DNA of 64,000 bases from Gammaproteobacteria bacterium. Its GTDB lineage: Bacteria > Pseudomonadota > Gammaproteobacteria > Ga0077536. Below the pieces are notes generated by a model. That model was not told the DNA's origin and did not search any database. It saw only the letters and a list, made by a program, of their open reading frames with translations. Every line of letters starts with the position of its first letter. The first letter of the stretch is position 1. Made by a program: the position numbers and the translations under genes. The stretch lies in NCBI GenBank assembly GCA_021773835.1, contig JAJFJQ010000035.1, positions 1 through 64,000 of the forward strand, read 5' to 3'. This document shows positions 17,960-28,161 of the stretch, in pieces.

Positions 17960-18832
17960 ATGATTTACGCTGAGCCCAAATGTTCGCCGGGCGGCGATAG
18001 ATTCATGCTCATTGAATTTGGTGACGAATTGACCCTTGCGCTAAATTTTTTCTCGCAAGGTTTGGCGCGCGCCATGATAGAACAGAAAATTAAAGGTGTG
18101 GTTGAGACTTCACCTTGTTTTTCGTCGCTATCGGTACACTACGAACCGGACGAGGTTCACTATGACGATTTACGCAAAGAAATTTTGGCGCTCGCGAATT
18201 CCTTGGGGGAGGCAGACGACGTAGAAGTCGAAAGTCGACTGCTTTATTTTCCCGCAGTCTATCTCGATCCATGGACTACCGCGGCGATGAAAGAGTACCG
18301 CGAAAAGATTAACCCAGAGAAAGAACCCGATCCTGAATTCATTGCGCAATTGAACAACCTGGACGACGTTGAGCAGTTTGTCAGAGTACATTCCGGTTCT
18401 GAATATTGGTGTGCGGCATTGGGTTTTTGGCCCGGCACCCCATTTCTAATGCCGCTCGATCCGCGCTGTCAACTGACGGCACCGAAATATAATCCACCGC
18501 GTACCTTCACCCCCCGAGGCACAATCGGTATGGGCGGTGGATCGACTGCGATTTATCCTGTCGACGGGCCGGGTGGCTATCAGATTTTCGCGCGAACGCC
18601 GATCCCGATCTGGGATGCAAAACAACGCTTGCCACAGTTCGAATCGCAACTTTGGTTGCTGCAGCCGACCGATCGGATCAAATTCATTCCTTGTTCGGTC
18701 GAAGAATTCAATGAGATTGAGCGCAAGGTGGAAGAAGGTAGCTTCGTGATGAACATTATCGACTACCAGAAAGTTTCGCTTCAGCGTCACCAAGCGTGGG
18801 TCGAGCAGCTCGATCTCAACGCGAGATTTTGA
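17960..18832 (+). CDS. Carboxyltransferase subunit, AHS1/KipI-like with urea-carboxylase-type insertion
   Basis: The 290-residue protein begins with a GGDRFMLIEFG stretch followed by PCFSSLSVHYEP, as in the AHS1 half of urea carboxylase. It keeps the long segment typical of urea carboxylase and absent from short KipI/PxpB proteins: a helical insertion, then GFWPGTPFLMPLDPR, APKYNPPRTFTPRG and GPGGYQIFARTPIPIWD. With the AHS2 partner it forms the carboxyltransferase domain that moves CO2 from carboxybiotin to an amide or amidine-like nitrogen. The ribosome site GAAGGAA supports ATG 17960. The real acceptor (urea, guanidine or another compound) cannot be read from the sequence. Confidence 0.85.
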   Translation: MIYAEPKCSPGGDRFMLIEFGDELTLALNFFSQGLARAMIEQKIKGVVETSPCFSSLSVHYEPDEVHYDDLRKEILALANSLGEADDVEVESRLLYFPAVYLDPWTTAAMKEYREKINPEKEPDPEFIAQLNNLDDVEQFVRVHSGSEYWCAALGFWPGTPFLMPLDPRCQLTAPKYNPPRTFTPRGTIGMGGGSTAIYPVDGPGGYQIFARTPIPIWDAKQRLPQFESQLWLLQPTDRIKFIPCSVEEFNEIERKVEEGSFVMNIIDYQKVSLQRHQAWVEQLDLNARF

Positions 18833-18846
18833 GAGGGGTCGATCGG

Positions 18847-19815
18847 ATGTTAGAAGTAATTAAACCTGGCTTGGAGACGAGTATCCAAGACTATCCCGGT
18901 CGCATCGGCTACCTAAATCTTGGTTTTCCATGGTCAAGCGCAATGGATTCCTGGTCGCTTAGGCTGGCCAACATTCTAGTTGGTAATGATGCGGGGGCGG
19001 CTGGATTGGAATGCCAATTCATCGGTCCGTCGTTAAAGGTGCAGCGTGATACCGTGATCGCGGTTACCGGCGCTGACATGCAAGCCAAGATCGATGGTGC
19101 GGAGATCCCGATGTGGGAAAGTATCGCCATCGGTGCTGGGCAAGTTTTGGAGATGGCATTTGCTAAAACCGGAGCCCGAGGCTATATCGCGGTTGCAGGT
19201 GGGATCAGTTCGCCCGAGTTTTTGGGTTCGCGCTCAACGTTTCATAAGGCCGGGGTGGGCGGCATGGGGGGGCATGCCATTCAAAAAGACCAGGTTGTTC
19301 CAGTGGCGCAAGGCGATGGTAGGCCAGGTCGTAAGGTTAAAGAATCCGCGCGCCCGCCAATCGTTACCGACAAGCAATGGACAGTCGACGTGGTGCGCGG
19401 GCCCAACGATGATTGGGTCGACGACGCGGGGCACGAGCGTTTTTTGTCGACGCAATGGAAACTGTCCGCGAAGAGTGACCGCTCGGGATTTCGCCTCGAA
19501 GGTCCGGATTGGACATTCAATGAAAAAGCCTACGATAAGTTACCAGAGCATGGATCCGACCCGGCAAATATACTCGACCAGGGATATCCCGTTGGCGCTA
19601 TCAATCTTGCGGGGCAAACGCCAATCATCCTCGTTAATGATGGCCCCAGTATGGGCGGATTCATCAATCCATACACCGTGCCACAATGTGCATTCTGGAA
19701 GTTGGGTCAGGCAAAGCCCGGCGAATTATTGTCGTTTGAGGCGATCTCCGTTGACGACGCGCAGCAAAAAGCGCGGGACATCACTGCTTTATGTAGTGAA
19801 GACAGTATCGAATGA
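18847..19815 (+). CDS. Carboxyltransferase subunit, AHS2/KipA-like
   Basis: A 322-residue protein with the AHS2 signature at the N-terminus (LETSIQDYPGRIGYLNLGFP, SSAMDSWSLRLAN), VTGADMQAKIDG, the central ARGYIAVAGGISSPEFLGSRST and a late PIILVNDGPSMGGF. It pairs with the upstream AHS1 subunit. GAGAGGGG 14-20 nt upstream of ATG 18847 picks this start. In fungal and many bacterial urea carboxylases the two halves are fused. Here they are separate genes 14 bp apart. Confidence 0.88.
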   Translation: MLEVIKPGLETSIQDYPGRIGYLNLGFPWSSAMDSWSLRLANILVGNDAGAAGLECQFIGPSLKVQRDTVIAVTGADMQAKIDGAEIPMWESIAIGAGQVLEMAFAKTGARGYIAVAGGISSPEFLGSRSTFHKAGVGGMGGHAIQKDQVVPVAQGDGRPGRKVKESARPPIVTDKQWTVDVVRGPNDDWVDDAGHERFLSTQWKLSAKSDRSGFRLEGPDWTFNEKAYDKLPEHGSDPANILDQGYPVGAINLAGQTPIILVNDGPSMGGFINPYTVPQCAFWKLGQAKPGELLSFEAISVDDAQQKARDITALCSEDSIE

Positions 19816-19872
19816 AGCACCACGGTTTAGTTTGGTGGAAAGCAAAATTATAAAAACGGGGAGGATGAGGAT

Positions 19873-20091
19873 ATGGCTCACGAAGTCGAACTGCAAACTG
19901 CGGGCAACATGTGGAAAGTGATGGTTAAACCCGGAGACCAAGTCAAAGCGGGGGACACTCTGTTCATCATGGAAGTGATGAAGATGGAAGTGCCGCACGA
20001 GGCGCCAGCCGACGGAACAGTCCGAGCGGTGAACATTAGTGAGGGCGAAGAAGGCCTCGATGCGGGTATGGTTGCGGTTGTGATCGATTAA
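19873..20091 (+). CDS. Stand-alone biotin carboxyl carrier protein
   Basis: A 72-residue biotinyl domain. The biotin acceptor is Lys37 in EVMKMEV, flanked by the usual Gly-rich turns (VKPGDQVKAGDTL, APADGTV). It is much shorter than AccB, with no N-terminal linker. It is the last gene of the carboxylase operon. A GAGGAT ribosome site lies 5 bases before the start. It ends only 25 bp from the convergent trpE. Confidence 0.93.
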   Translation: MAHEVELQTAGNMWKVMVKPGDQVKAGDTLFIMEVMKMEVPHEAPADGTVRAVNISEGEEGLDAGMVAVVID

Positions 20092-20115
20092 AATTCGCGC
20101 GCTGGTAATGAACCA

Positions 20116-21609
<1,494 letters not shown>

Positions 21610-21950
21610 AGAGAATGTGTGCTTTGTTTAACAGGTCAAGGCCGGTAATGTCCGGCCGGCGCGAGCCTATAGCACACCCCTGCGGCTCGCAAGTAAAACT
21701 ACCATGCGACAGCGCTTCACAGCTGTAATGTTTGGATGTCTGGCGCCGATGGACGGGTAGGATCGGGTCGTTAAATTACCAAAATGCTTTGATTGAATTA
21801 GCGAGTTGTAACTGAGACGGGCAGCAGGACTGCCCCGTGCGGGGCAGGTCTGGGCATTGAGAAAATTGGAGCGCGGTGTGGTTTGAGTTAACGCTTGGGT
21901 CGCTCAATCCCGGCGTATTCGGGGTATCACCGACCCCGTGTCTGTCCAAA
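21610..21950. other. Intergenic stretch upstream of trpE
   Basis: About 340 bp with no convincing gene. It contains a perfect 8-bp GC hairpin CTGCCCCG-TG-CGGGGCAG at 21830-21847, without a T-run. No Trp codon cluster or attenuator pair could be identified. It presumably contains the trpE promoter. Confidence 0.5.
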
Positions 21951-22160
21951 TTAGGCGCAAAGGCCCGTGTCGTTGGTGTAGAAGATCCCGCTCAATTCTT
22001 CGTCGTCATTGAGTTCTAAGCGAAGCAGTACGCGTGCGCCAACCGAGCGGGCCCGGGTAAAGACCTCGTCCGCCATCGAGAACGGGATAAATTGCCCGTT
22101 GAGGTCGACATAGCCCTCATACTCTACGACTTCTGGGTTGATTTGATACATGACGTTCAT
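21951..22160 (-). CDS. Small acidic protein of unknown function
   Basis: A 69-residue soluble protein beginning MNVMYQINPEVVEYEGYVDL; a second Met at residue 4 is an alternative start. GGAG about 10 bases upstream supports translation. The second half (SVGARVLLRLELNDDEELSGIFYTND) looks like a small beta-rich domain. I do not recognise a family. It stands alone between trpE and the symporter, on the same strand. Confidence 0.5.
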   Translation of the reverse strand: MNVMYQINPEVVEYEGYVDLNGQFIPFSMADEVFTRARSVGARVLLRLELNDDEELSGIFYTNDTGLCA

Positions 22161-22398
22161 CGGCGCTGCTCCAGGGTAATTTTTTTGATTTACCCAACAA
22201 TAGGCAATTTGTGTTCCACCTACGCCACTTCGGGCATCGTGTGAGCAGAAATGAGATCCAGATCAAATTATGCAGATCGGTGTGTGACCGAGTTGGCGTT
22301 TTGGCAGCGGACCAATTCGTCGTTGGCCGTGTGCGCGTCGCACGGAGGTGACAAATTTGATTAGCAAGTGACGTTGTACGTCACCGCGATTGTAGCGG

Positions 22399-23892
22399 TC
22401 ACGAGGTGCGATCCTTAACCCAGCGTGATCCGATGACAGCAATCGTAAGGTTGGGGATGAGGGCGACCAACCCAGGATGGAAGCCGGCAACCTTCCCGTT
22501 GTGAACGAAGTCGAATCCGCCAAAAGCCAGTAGCATCGACAGCGTAATCCCGGTGCATAGCCCCGCTAAGCTTGGCCCGGCCGAGAGCCCCGGCCAACGC
22601 AATCCGACCATGAAGATCGGCACCATTTGGATCAACAAATCCAGCTTTCGGTCCATCAGCGCGACTAGCGACGCATGGTTTCTGAGTACGATCGCGAGCA
22701 GCACGAGTGCCGCAACCATTATCCAAGAACAAATTTTTGCCACTCGGGTTAGGTGTGCTTGGCTTGAACCGGGACGTAGAAATCTAGCGTAAATATCCTT
22801 CGTAAACATGGATGAGATCGACAACAAAGCGGAATCGGCCGTCGACATCATGGCGGCGAGTACGGCCGATAACAGCACCACGACGAGACCGTAACCAAGT
22901 GCCGAATGCGCTTGGATGTCGCGCAATACCCGGCCGAAAATTTGGTCCGACGCTGCGCCCTCCAAGCCTGGGATATAGGCAGCCGCCATGATCCCGGCAA
23001 TCACGGCGATGATCATGGTTGGCAACGGCATAAACGCCATGACCGCAAGGCTGCGGCGTAATGCGCGGCCGGAACGTGCCGCATATATTCGTTGGATCGC
23101 CTGTGGATAGAGCGATACGGCGAGACCGGCGGTTAAGATGTAGCTTAGCCATTGACGGTATTGAAGATTCGTAGGCGGCAGCGCCTTATTCGTTCCGTCG
23201 GTCAGGTCGCGCGCCATCAGTATCCTGGTCGCGTCTTCCAGTGGACCATAGCGCTCGAATAACAAGACCAATAACACGCCGAAACCGAGGGCTAGGATCA
23301 CACCTTGAATCGCGTCGGTCCAGGCGACAGCGCGCAGCCCCCCAAGCGTGCCGTAGATCACCATAATCAACGCTAGGATCACCACGCCGCCGATATAGGC
23401 TGTGTCTTGATTAATTTCTGCAAGCCCCTGCATTGCGCGGCCCATGGCCATTAATTGCGCGAGTAAGAAATTACATAACACAATGATCAAGGTCAGCGTG
23501 ACCAACACGGTTAGGACCTTATTTCCAAAACGATCCTCGACATAATCGCTGGGGGTGACGTAGCCTCGCTCTTTCGCCACGGCGTATAGACGCGGCGCGT
23601 AGAGTAGATAGCAGACGATCACTGCCGTCATGAAATGCACGCTCACGATCCATGCATAGCCGATGCGGTAAGTTGCGCCTGTGAATGCGAAAAACGTGTT
23701 ACCGCTGTACTGCGTGGCAAATAGGGTTAGGAACAAAATAGCGAAGCCAAAGCCGGGGCCGGCAAGATAAAAATCACTCAGAGAGTCTTCCAGGCGTGCG
23801 CGTTTGCCAATAATGCCAATGCCGATCAGTGACAGTAGGTACAGGCCAATGAAGACCCACGCGCCGATGCCAAACGGTATCAATACGTCCAT
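22399..23892 (-). CDS. Sodium/solute symporter (SSS family)
   Basis: A 497-residue inner-membrane protein with about 13 predicted transmembrane helices. SSS hallmarks are DFYLAGPGFG near the start, LFATQYSGNTFFAFTG, YVTPSDYVEDRFG, GTLGGLRAVAWTDAIQG and LLSAVLAAMMSTADSALLSISSMFTKD, which includes the sodium-site Ser/Ala region. It most resembles the pantothenate/monocarboxylate-type symporters. The small upstream gene 3 bp away is its probable accessory subunit. Substrate unknown. Confidence 0.92.
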   Translation of the reverse strand: MDVLIPFGIGAWVFIGLYLLSLIGIGIIGKRARLEDSLSDFYLAGPGFGFAILFLTLFATQYSGNTFFAFTGATYRIGYAWIVSVHFMTAVIVCYLLYAPRLYAVAKERGYVTPSDYVEDRFGNKVLTVLVTLTLIIVLCNFLLAQLMAMGRAMQGLAEINQDTAYIGGVVILALIMVIYGTLGGLRAVAWTDAIQGVILALGFGVLLVLLFERYGPLEDATRILMARDLTDGTNKALPPTNLQYRQWLSYILTAGLAVSLYPQAIQRIYAARSGRALRRSLAVMAFMPLPTMIIAVIAGIMAAAYIPGLEGAASDQIFGRVLRDIQAHSALGYGLVVVLLSAVLAAMMSTADSALLSISSMFTKDIYARFLRPGSSQAHLTRVAKICSWIMVAALVLLAIVLRNHASLVALMDRKLDLLIQMVPIFMVGLRWPGLSAGPSLAGLCTGITLSMLLAFGGFDFVHNGKVAGFHPGLVALIPNLTIAVIGSRWVKDRTS

Positions 23893-23895
23893 GTT

Positions 23896-24165
23896 CTAGT
23901 CGGCATCTAGGTGACGATCTTGCTGGTCTACAGCGGCTGCGTCTGCTTCGCTCGGCCACGGCGACCAGAGCAATGAAGCGGTGAAAATCGAACAAACGAG
24001 TGACGCAGCGATAGCGACGATTACCCATGCAGGCATGCCAAAAATGACCGTGTGATTGTCACTCGGCCAATACCAAGGAATGCCAACCACAATCAGCACC
24101 AGGTAGACGATCGCCGGCCACCAAACCAAGCGCTTCGGATTGGATGGGTCTAAGCGTTTATTCAT
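23896..24165 (-). CDS. Small two-helix membrane protein, DUF3311-like partner of the symporter
   Basis: An 89-residue protein with two transmembrane segments (about 14-32 and 46-67) and the phrases GIPWYW and FGMPAWV, which recall DUF3311 proteins encoded next to SSS symporters. It starts at ATG 24165, overlapping the end of the upstream lipoprotein gene by 8 bases, and ends 3 bases before the symporter start, so translation of the three genes is likely coupled. The longer in-frame extension upstream is not needed. Confidence 0.7.
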   Translation of the reverse strand: MNKRLDPSNPKRLVWWPAIVYLVLIVVGIPWYWPSDNHTVIFGMPAWVIVAIAASLVCSIFTASLLWSPWPSEADAAAVDQQDRHLDAD

Positions 24166-25228
24166 CGGTGTTCTTATCACTGTTTTTTTGTGTGGCACCT
24201 GGCGCCTGCTGGGCATACGGTTTCGCGAGTGGTTCACCGATAAAGATCCCCTGTCCCGGCCATATTACGCTTTTCCAATACGCCTCGATTAGGGTGTCGC
24301 CGGCGAGGTAGTGGCCCATTGCGACGATTGGATCAGGGAATTTCTGAGGAAAATTGCATGGCTCTACAACGGTACCGTAGCTTCCAGTAGCGCCGGCCTC
24401 GAGCCAACGCAACGCGCTCATTTGTCGGCTGTCTGTGAGCCGGCCGCCGGAAGACGTTAGGTGATCCGCCATCGCCCCCGGAAGAAATCCCACTGTGTCG
24501 AGATGCGGTACTTCGCTTGAACCTGTGAAGTAGAACATGATGTCGAATTTATTCCGGATACCTTGAGAGCGGACGATCGCGACAGGAATTTTTGCATTAA
24601 ACCGCCGTTTCGCCAGCACAAAGGCAGGCGCACGCGTGTTTCGTGCCCTATCTTTCGAAATGACCAAGTAGGCTTTAGCTTGGGGATTGGTAAAGTCCGA
24701 TTGGATGCCTCGATCGATCAAGAATTTTGCATTTTCAACCGTGCTGGCCGCCAGCGCTACCGTGGGTCGTATGCCGAAGTCGTTGTAGGGTTCGGTACTC
24801 GAGCTGTCAAAGTACGGGTTAGGCGCGGTTGCGCGGCATCCCTTGGCACAGAATCGCTTTGCATAGCCCATCGCGAAGGCGGATGTTATCGACATGCAGT
24901 CCACGCGATACGGTGCAGCCCAAGTCAAGGCATAGGCCTGAACATCAGATGGCGTTTGTTCTTTTAAACTGTCGTATGCTCGCTTAAAGATTTTTGGATT
25001 TATTACCGTAACACTCGGTGGTAACTCGATATGGAGCACATTTGCCGGTGGTATTTTTCTCTGCTGGGCATAGTAGTTGCCGACTTCAACGCTTACCGGA
25101 TCCTTATCGTTGATGACGAGGCCAAGCTGATCGGCGCGCAATCTTGCACTCGCCGGGTTCGCGCACGCGGCTAAAATCAGCAACCAACACAGCGGTATGG
25201 AAACCCGAGAGTGCCTTACGCAAGGCAT
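24158..25228 (-). CDS. TIGR03790-type conserved lipoprotein/exported protein
   Basis: A 356-residue protein. The N-terminus from ATG 25228 is a signal peptide with a lipobox-like LAAC (WLLILAACANP). The mature part starts with the family's typical pattern INDKDPVSVEVGNYYAQQRKIP followed by NVLHIELP, then a long domain with a Cys cluster (RFCAKGCRA), GFLPGAMADHLTSSGG, the late EAGATGSYGTVVEPCNFPQKFP and WPGQGIFIGEPLAKPY. This matches the TIGR03790 family as I remember it, which has no known function. It lies 11 bases after the VWA gene on the same strand. Confidence 0.75.
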   Translation of the reverse strand: MPCVRHSRVSIPLCWLLILAACANPASARLRADQLGLVINDKDPVSVEVGNYYAQQRKIPPANVLHIELPPSVTVINPKIFKRAYDSLKEQTPSDVQAYALTWAAPYRVDCMSITSAFAMGYAKRFCAKGCRATAPNPYFDSSSTEPYNDFGIRPTVALAASTVENAKFLIDRGIQSDFTNPQAKAYLVISKDRARNTRAPAFVLAKRRFNAKIPVAIVRSQGIRNKFDIMFYFTGSSEVPHLDTVGFLPGAMADHLTSSGGRLTDSRQMSALRWLEAGATGSYGTVVEPCNFPQKFPDPIVAMGHYLAGDTLIEAYWKSVIWPGQGIFIGEPLAKPYAQQAPGATQKNSDKNTDE

Positions 25229-25239
25229 GTGAGCGGTGG

Positions 25240-26424
25240 TCAGTGAGACTTTTTCAGCGCTTTCATCGCGCGTTCGAGGCCGTCGACCGTTAGTGGAAAC
25301 ATTCGATCTGAGATGAGTTCCTTCGTCATCGTGATCGATGGTATGTGGCCCCAGTAATCTTCCGGTTGCGGATTTAACCAAACCGCATAAGGATATAAGG
25401 CCATCATCCGAGCCATCCAATCCGCCCCCGGCTCTTCGTTCCAATGCTCAACGCTGCCGCCTACCGCCATGATCTCATACGGGCTCATGGTCGCATCGCC
25501 GACAAAGACGATTTTGTGGTCGGCGCTATAAGTATTCATGACCTGGGTGGTTGGTACGCGGACATTTGAGCGCAGTTGGTTATCTTTCCAAACCGACTCG
25601 TAGATAAAATTGTGAAAATAATAGTATTCGAGGTGTTTGAATTCTGATCGGGCGGCGGAAAAAAGTTCTTCACAGACCTTTACATGCGGATCCATCGATC
25701 CACCGACATCCAAAAACAGCAGGACTTTGATCGTGTTGTGGCGCTCAGGAACCATTTTAATGTCCAGATATCCACCATTGCGTGCGGTCGAACCTATTGT
25801 GTCATCGAGGTCGAGTTCCTCCTCGGCCCCTTCGCGAGCGAAGCGACGTAGCTGACGCAAGGCAATCTTAATATTGCGCGTTCCGAGTTCGACCTGATCA
25901 TCCAGATTTGCATAATTGCGTTGATCCCACACCTTAACCGCCCGACCTTGGCGCGATTCCTTCTGGCCCATGCGAACGCCTTCGGGGTTGTAGCCGTTAG
26001 CGCCGAACGGCGAGGTTCCTCCAGTGCCGATCATCTTATTGCCACCGTGGTGCTCTTTTTTCTGTTCTGCCAAGCGCTGGCGTAATGTTTCCATTAACTT
26101 GTCCCAGCCACCAAGGCTTTCGATCATCGCTTTTTCTTCGTCGCTGAGATTGAGTTCTTGCTGCTTTTTCAGCCAATCCAGGGGAATTTCTCCGATGATT
26201 TCGTCGAACAGGGATTCCTTACCTTGAATGTAGTCGCTGAAAATCTGATCGAAGCGGTCGAAAAAGCGTTCGTCTTTTACCAGCGCTGAACGCGCGAGGT
26301 AGTAGAAGGCATTCGTGCTGTAACCAGCAAGATGGTGGTCGAGTGCCTTGAGTAAAGTCAGATACTCTGTAATCGAGACTGGTATCTGCGCTTTACGCAG
26401 ATTGTAGAAGAGATCAGCTAGCAC
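25240..26424 (-). CDS. VWA-domain protein, CoxE-like
   Basis: A 394-residue protein of the VWA_CoxE family. The N-terminus (MLADLFYNLRKAQIPVSITEYL) is typical. The VWA domain (about 230-385) has the metal-ion-dependent adhesion motif as VLLFLDVGGSMD, in which DxGxS replaces the usual DxSxS, and a distal VFVGDATMSP. Together with the MoxR ATPase, whose gene overlaps it by 11 bases, it should form a chaperone pair that inserts metals into or activates a partner enzyme or complex. The partner is not obvious in this neighbourhood. Confidence 0.88.
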   Translation of the reverse strand: MLADLFYNLRKAQIPVSITEYLTLLKALDHHLAGYSTNAFYYLARSALVKDERFFDRFDQIFSDYIQGKESLFDEIIGEIPLDWLKKQQELNLSDEEKAMIESLGGWDKLMETLRQRLAEQKKEHHGGNKMIGTGGTSPFGANGYNPEGVRMGQKESRQGRAVKVWDQRNYANLDDQVELGTRNIKIALRQLRRFAREGAEEELDLDDTIGSTARNGGYLDIKMVPERHNTIKVLLFLDVGGSMDPHVKVCEELFSAARSEFKHLEYYYFHNFIYESVWKDNQLRSNVRVPTTQVMNTYSADHKIVFVGDATMSPYEIMAVGGSVEHWNEEPGADWMARMMALYPYAVWLNPQPEDYWGHIPSITMTKELISDRMFPLTVDGLERAMKALKKSH

Positions 26425-27271
26425 CGGTACGCCGCGACATGAACACGAGCCGCTCGAACAAATGCATGTCTTGTTCGTTTTTAAGTAGCGCGCCGTAGAG
26501 TTTCGGGATCGCTTTACGCGAGTCTTTCTCGCGTAGCGCCTCTGGTGGAATGTCGTCGGCGACTAAAAGTTTGATCCAGTCCAGGAGTTCCGAAGTCGAT
26601 GGCTTTTTCTTCAATCCCGGAAGTTCGCGAAGCTCGAAAAAACATTCCATCGCTTCGGCTAATAAACGTTTTTTAATATCCGGAAAATGGACCTTGACGA
26701 TGGTATCCATGGTTTCCATATCTGGAAATTGGATGTAGTGAAAAAAACACCTACGCAAAAATGCATCGGGTAGCTCTTTCTCGTTATTGCTCGTGATAAT
26801 GATGATCGGACGCTGGGTCGCTTTGATCGTCTCTTTCGTCTCGTAGACAAAAAATTCCATCCGGTCGAGTTCTTGGAGTAGGTCGTTAGGAAACTCGATA
26901 TCGGCTTTGTCAATTTCGTCGATCAGTAAAACGGGTTGACGATCCATGCCGAAGGCTTCCCACAACTTTCCTTTCAAAATGTAGTTGCTGATGTCATGGA
27001 CCCGGTCGTCGCCGAGCTGGGAGTCGCGCAGACGGGCAACGGCGTCGTACTCGTAGAGGCCCTTCGCCGCTTTGGTGGTGGATTTAATGTGCCACTGAAT
27101 CAATGGCGCATCGAGTACTTTTGCGACTTCCTCGGCCAGCATCGTTTTCCCCGTACCCGGCTCCCCCTTCACCAGTAGGGGACGTTCGAGCGTGATAGCC
27201 GCATTTACGGCCATCATCAAGTCTTCGGTGGCGACATATGTGTCGGTGCCGGCGAATCGGTTGTTTGACAT
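26414..27271 (-). CDS. MoxR-family AAA+ ATPase
   Basis: A 285-residue MoxR ATPase. Walker A is GEPGTGKTM, Walker B LLIDEIDKAD, sensor 1 IIITSNNEKELP, and the arginine finger lies in DAFLRRCFF. ATG 27271 has a GAGAGG ribosome site. It overlaps the downstream VWA gene, as MoxR and VWA partners usually do. The pair probably remodels or matures another protein in an ATP-driven way. The upstream region to 27595 holds the divergent promoters. Confidence 0.93.
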   Translation of the reverse strand: MSNNRFAGTDTYVATEDLMMAVNAAITLERPLLVKGEPGTGKTMLAEEVAKVLDAPLIQWHIKSTTKAAKGLYEYDAVARLRDSQLGDDRVHDISNYILKGKLWEAFGMDRQPVLLIDEIDKADIEFPNDLLQELDRMEFFVYETKETIKATQRPIIIITSNNEKELPDAFLRRCFFHYIQFPDMETMDTIVKVHFPDIKKRLLAEAMECFFELRELPGLKKKPSTSELLDWIKLLVADDIPPEALREKDSRKAIPKLYGALLKNEQDMHLFERLVFMSRRTGAS

Positions 27272-27594
27272 TGAGCCTCTCAAAAATTTGGTTCAATTGG
27301 GCATTGTAATGCATGCAGCGCGCTCGGAACCATTGCGCGTGTGGCGAGGGTGTTAGTCCAAGTAGCACGGTAAATAATGTGCCGTTCCCGAATGGACGGA
27401 TCTCGGCCGGTGGTGAGACCGGCTGGAATGCAATTTTTACTGGTTCGTGGCACCCACCGACACTGGGGCTTTTGTAAACGAGTGTTAGCGTCGACGTGTC
27501 CGCTCGAGGAATGTGACGGTCTTCGCGGCGCTCCTTGATCCCTTGTTCTAGCATCCAGGTGCAGCCAATATCAGCACGTGGAGATGATCGAGCA

Positions 27595-28080
27595 ATGGCA
27601 ACGCCGAGCCCTTTAACCGCATCAGAGCAAGCCGATGTCGCCTGGCAACTGGTGGAGAAGCTTGACGAACAACGTAAATTTCCGCGGATCGAACTCGATA
27701 TTCCGGTCGCGTTTCGCAATGGGAGCGGTCAGCATTGCGCGGCACGGTTGCTGAATATTGCGCCGGATGGCATCCAGGTGCGATGTAACGTCGCGACTGC
27801 GCAAATACTTCATCCGGGTGGCGGCAAAATTTGCCCCAATAACGCGCCAATGGTGCATACGGCAATTGCGATCCCACTTGGTGAGCGCGTTGAGACATTG
27901 TCGGTATGTTCTAGATTGACCTATCTGACCACCGTTCAGCAGGAGCCGCGCTGCGTGCTCGGCTTGCAGTTTTTGGAACCGCGGCCTAAGGCGCAACGGA
28001 TAATCGAACAATTTTTTGCCATCAAACTGAGCGAATACTACGTCGCAGACGAAGCTGCTGTTGCATTGGCTACGAGGTAA
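27595..28080 (+). CDS. PilZ-domain protein (putative c-di-GMP effector)
   Basis: A 161-residue protein. PilZ motif 1 is RKFPR (RxxxR) and motif 2 is NIAPDG ((D/N)x(S/A)xxG), about 30 residues later, followed by the beta-barrel and a closing ISLxF-like strand VLGLQFLEP. Both c-di-GMP contact motifs are kept, so binding is plausible. ATG 27595 has GGAG 11 bases upstream; an in-frame start at 27535 is possible. It is convergent with the 925-residue cyclic-nucleotide-binding protein, whose gene ends 82 bp away. Confidence 0.82.
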   Translation: MATPSPLTASEQADVAWQLVEKLDEQRKFPRIELDIPVAFRNGSGQHCAARLLNIAPDGIQVRCNVATAQILHPGGGKICPNNAPMVHTAIAIPLGERVETLSVCSRLTYLTTVQQEPRCVLGLQFLEPRPKAQRIIEQFFAIKLSEYYVADEAAVALATR

Positions 28081-28161
28081 GGCCGCCTAACGAGGACGAT
28101 TCGTTCGCGTGGCGAAAGTCGTGGATGCGGCAGCCCTGACGTGTCCGCTCAGCTTACTCGC

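Noticed and set aside
21830-21847. trp attenuator upstream of trpE
   Set aside because: Only a single hairpin without a T-run or a Trp-rich leader peptide is found; on the minus strand I see no tandem Trp codons.
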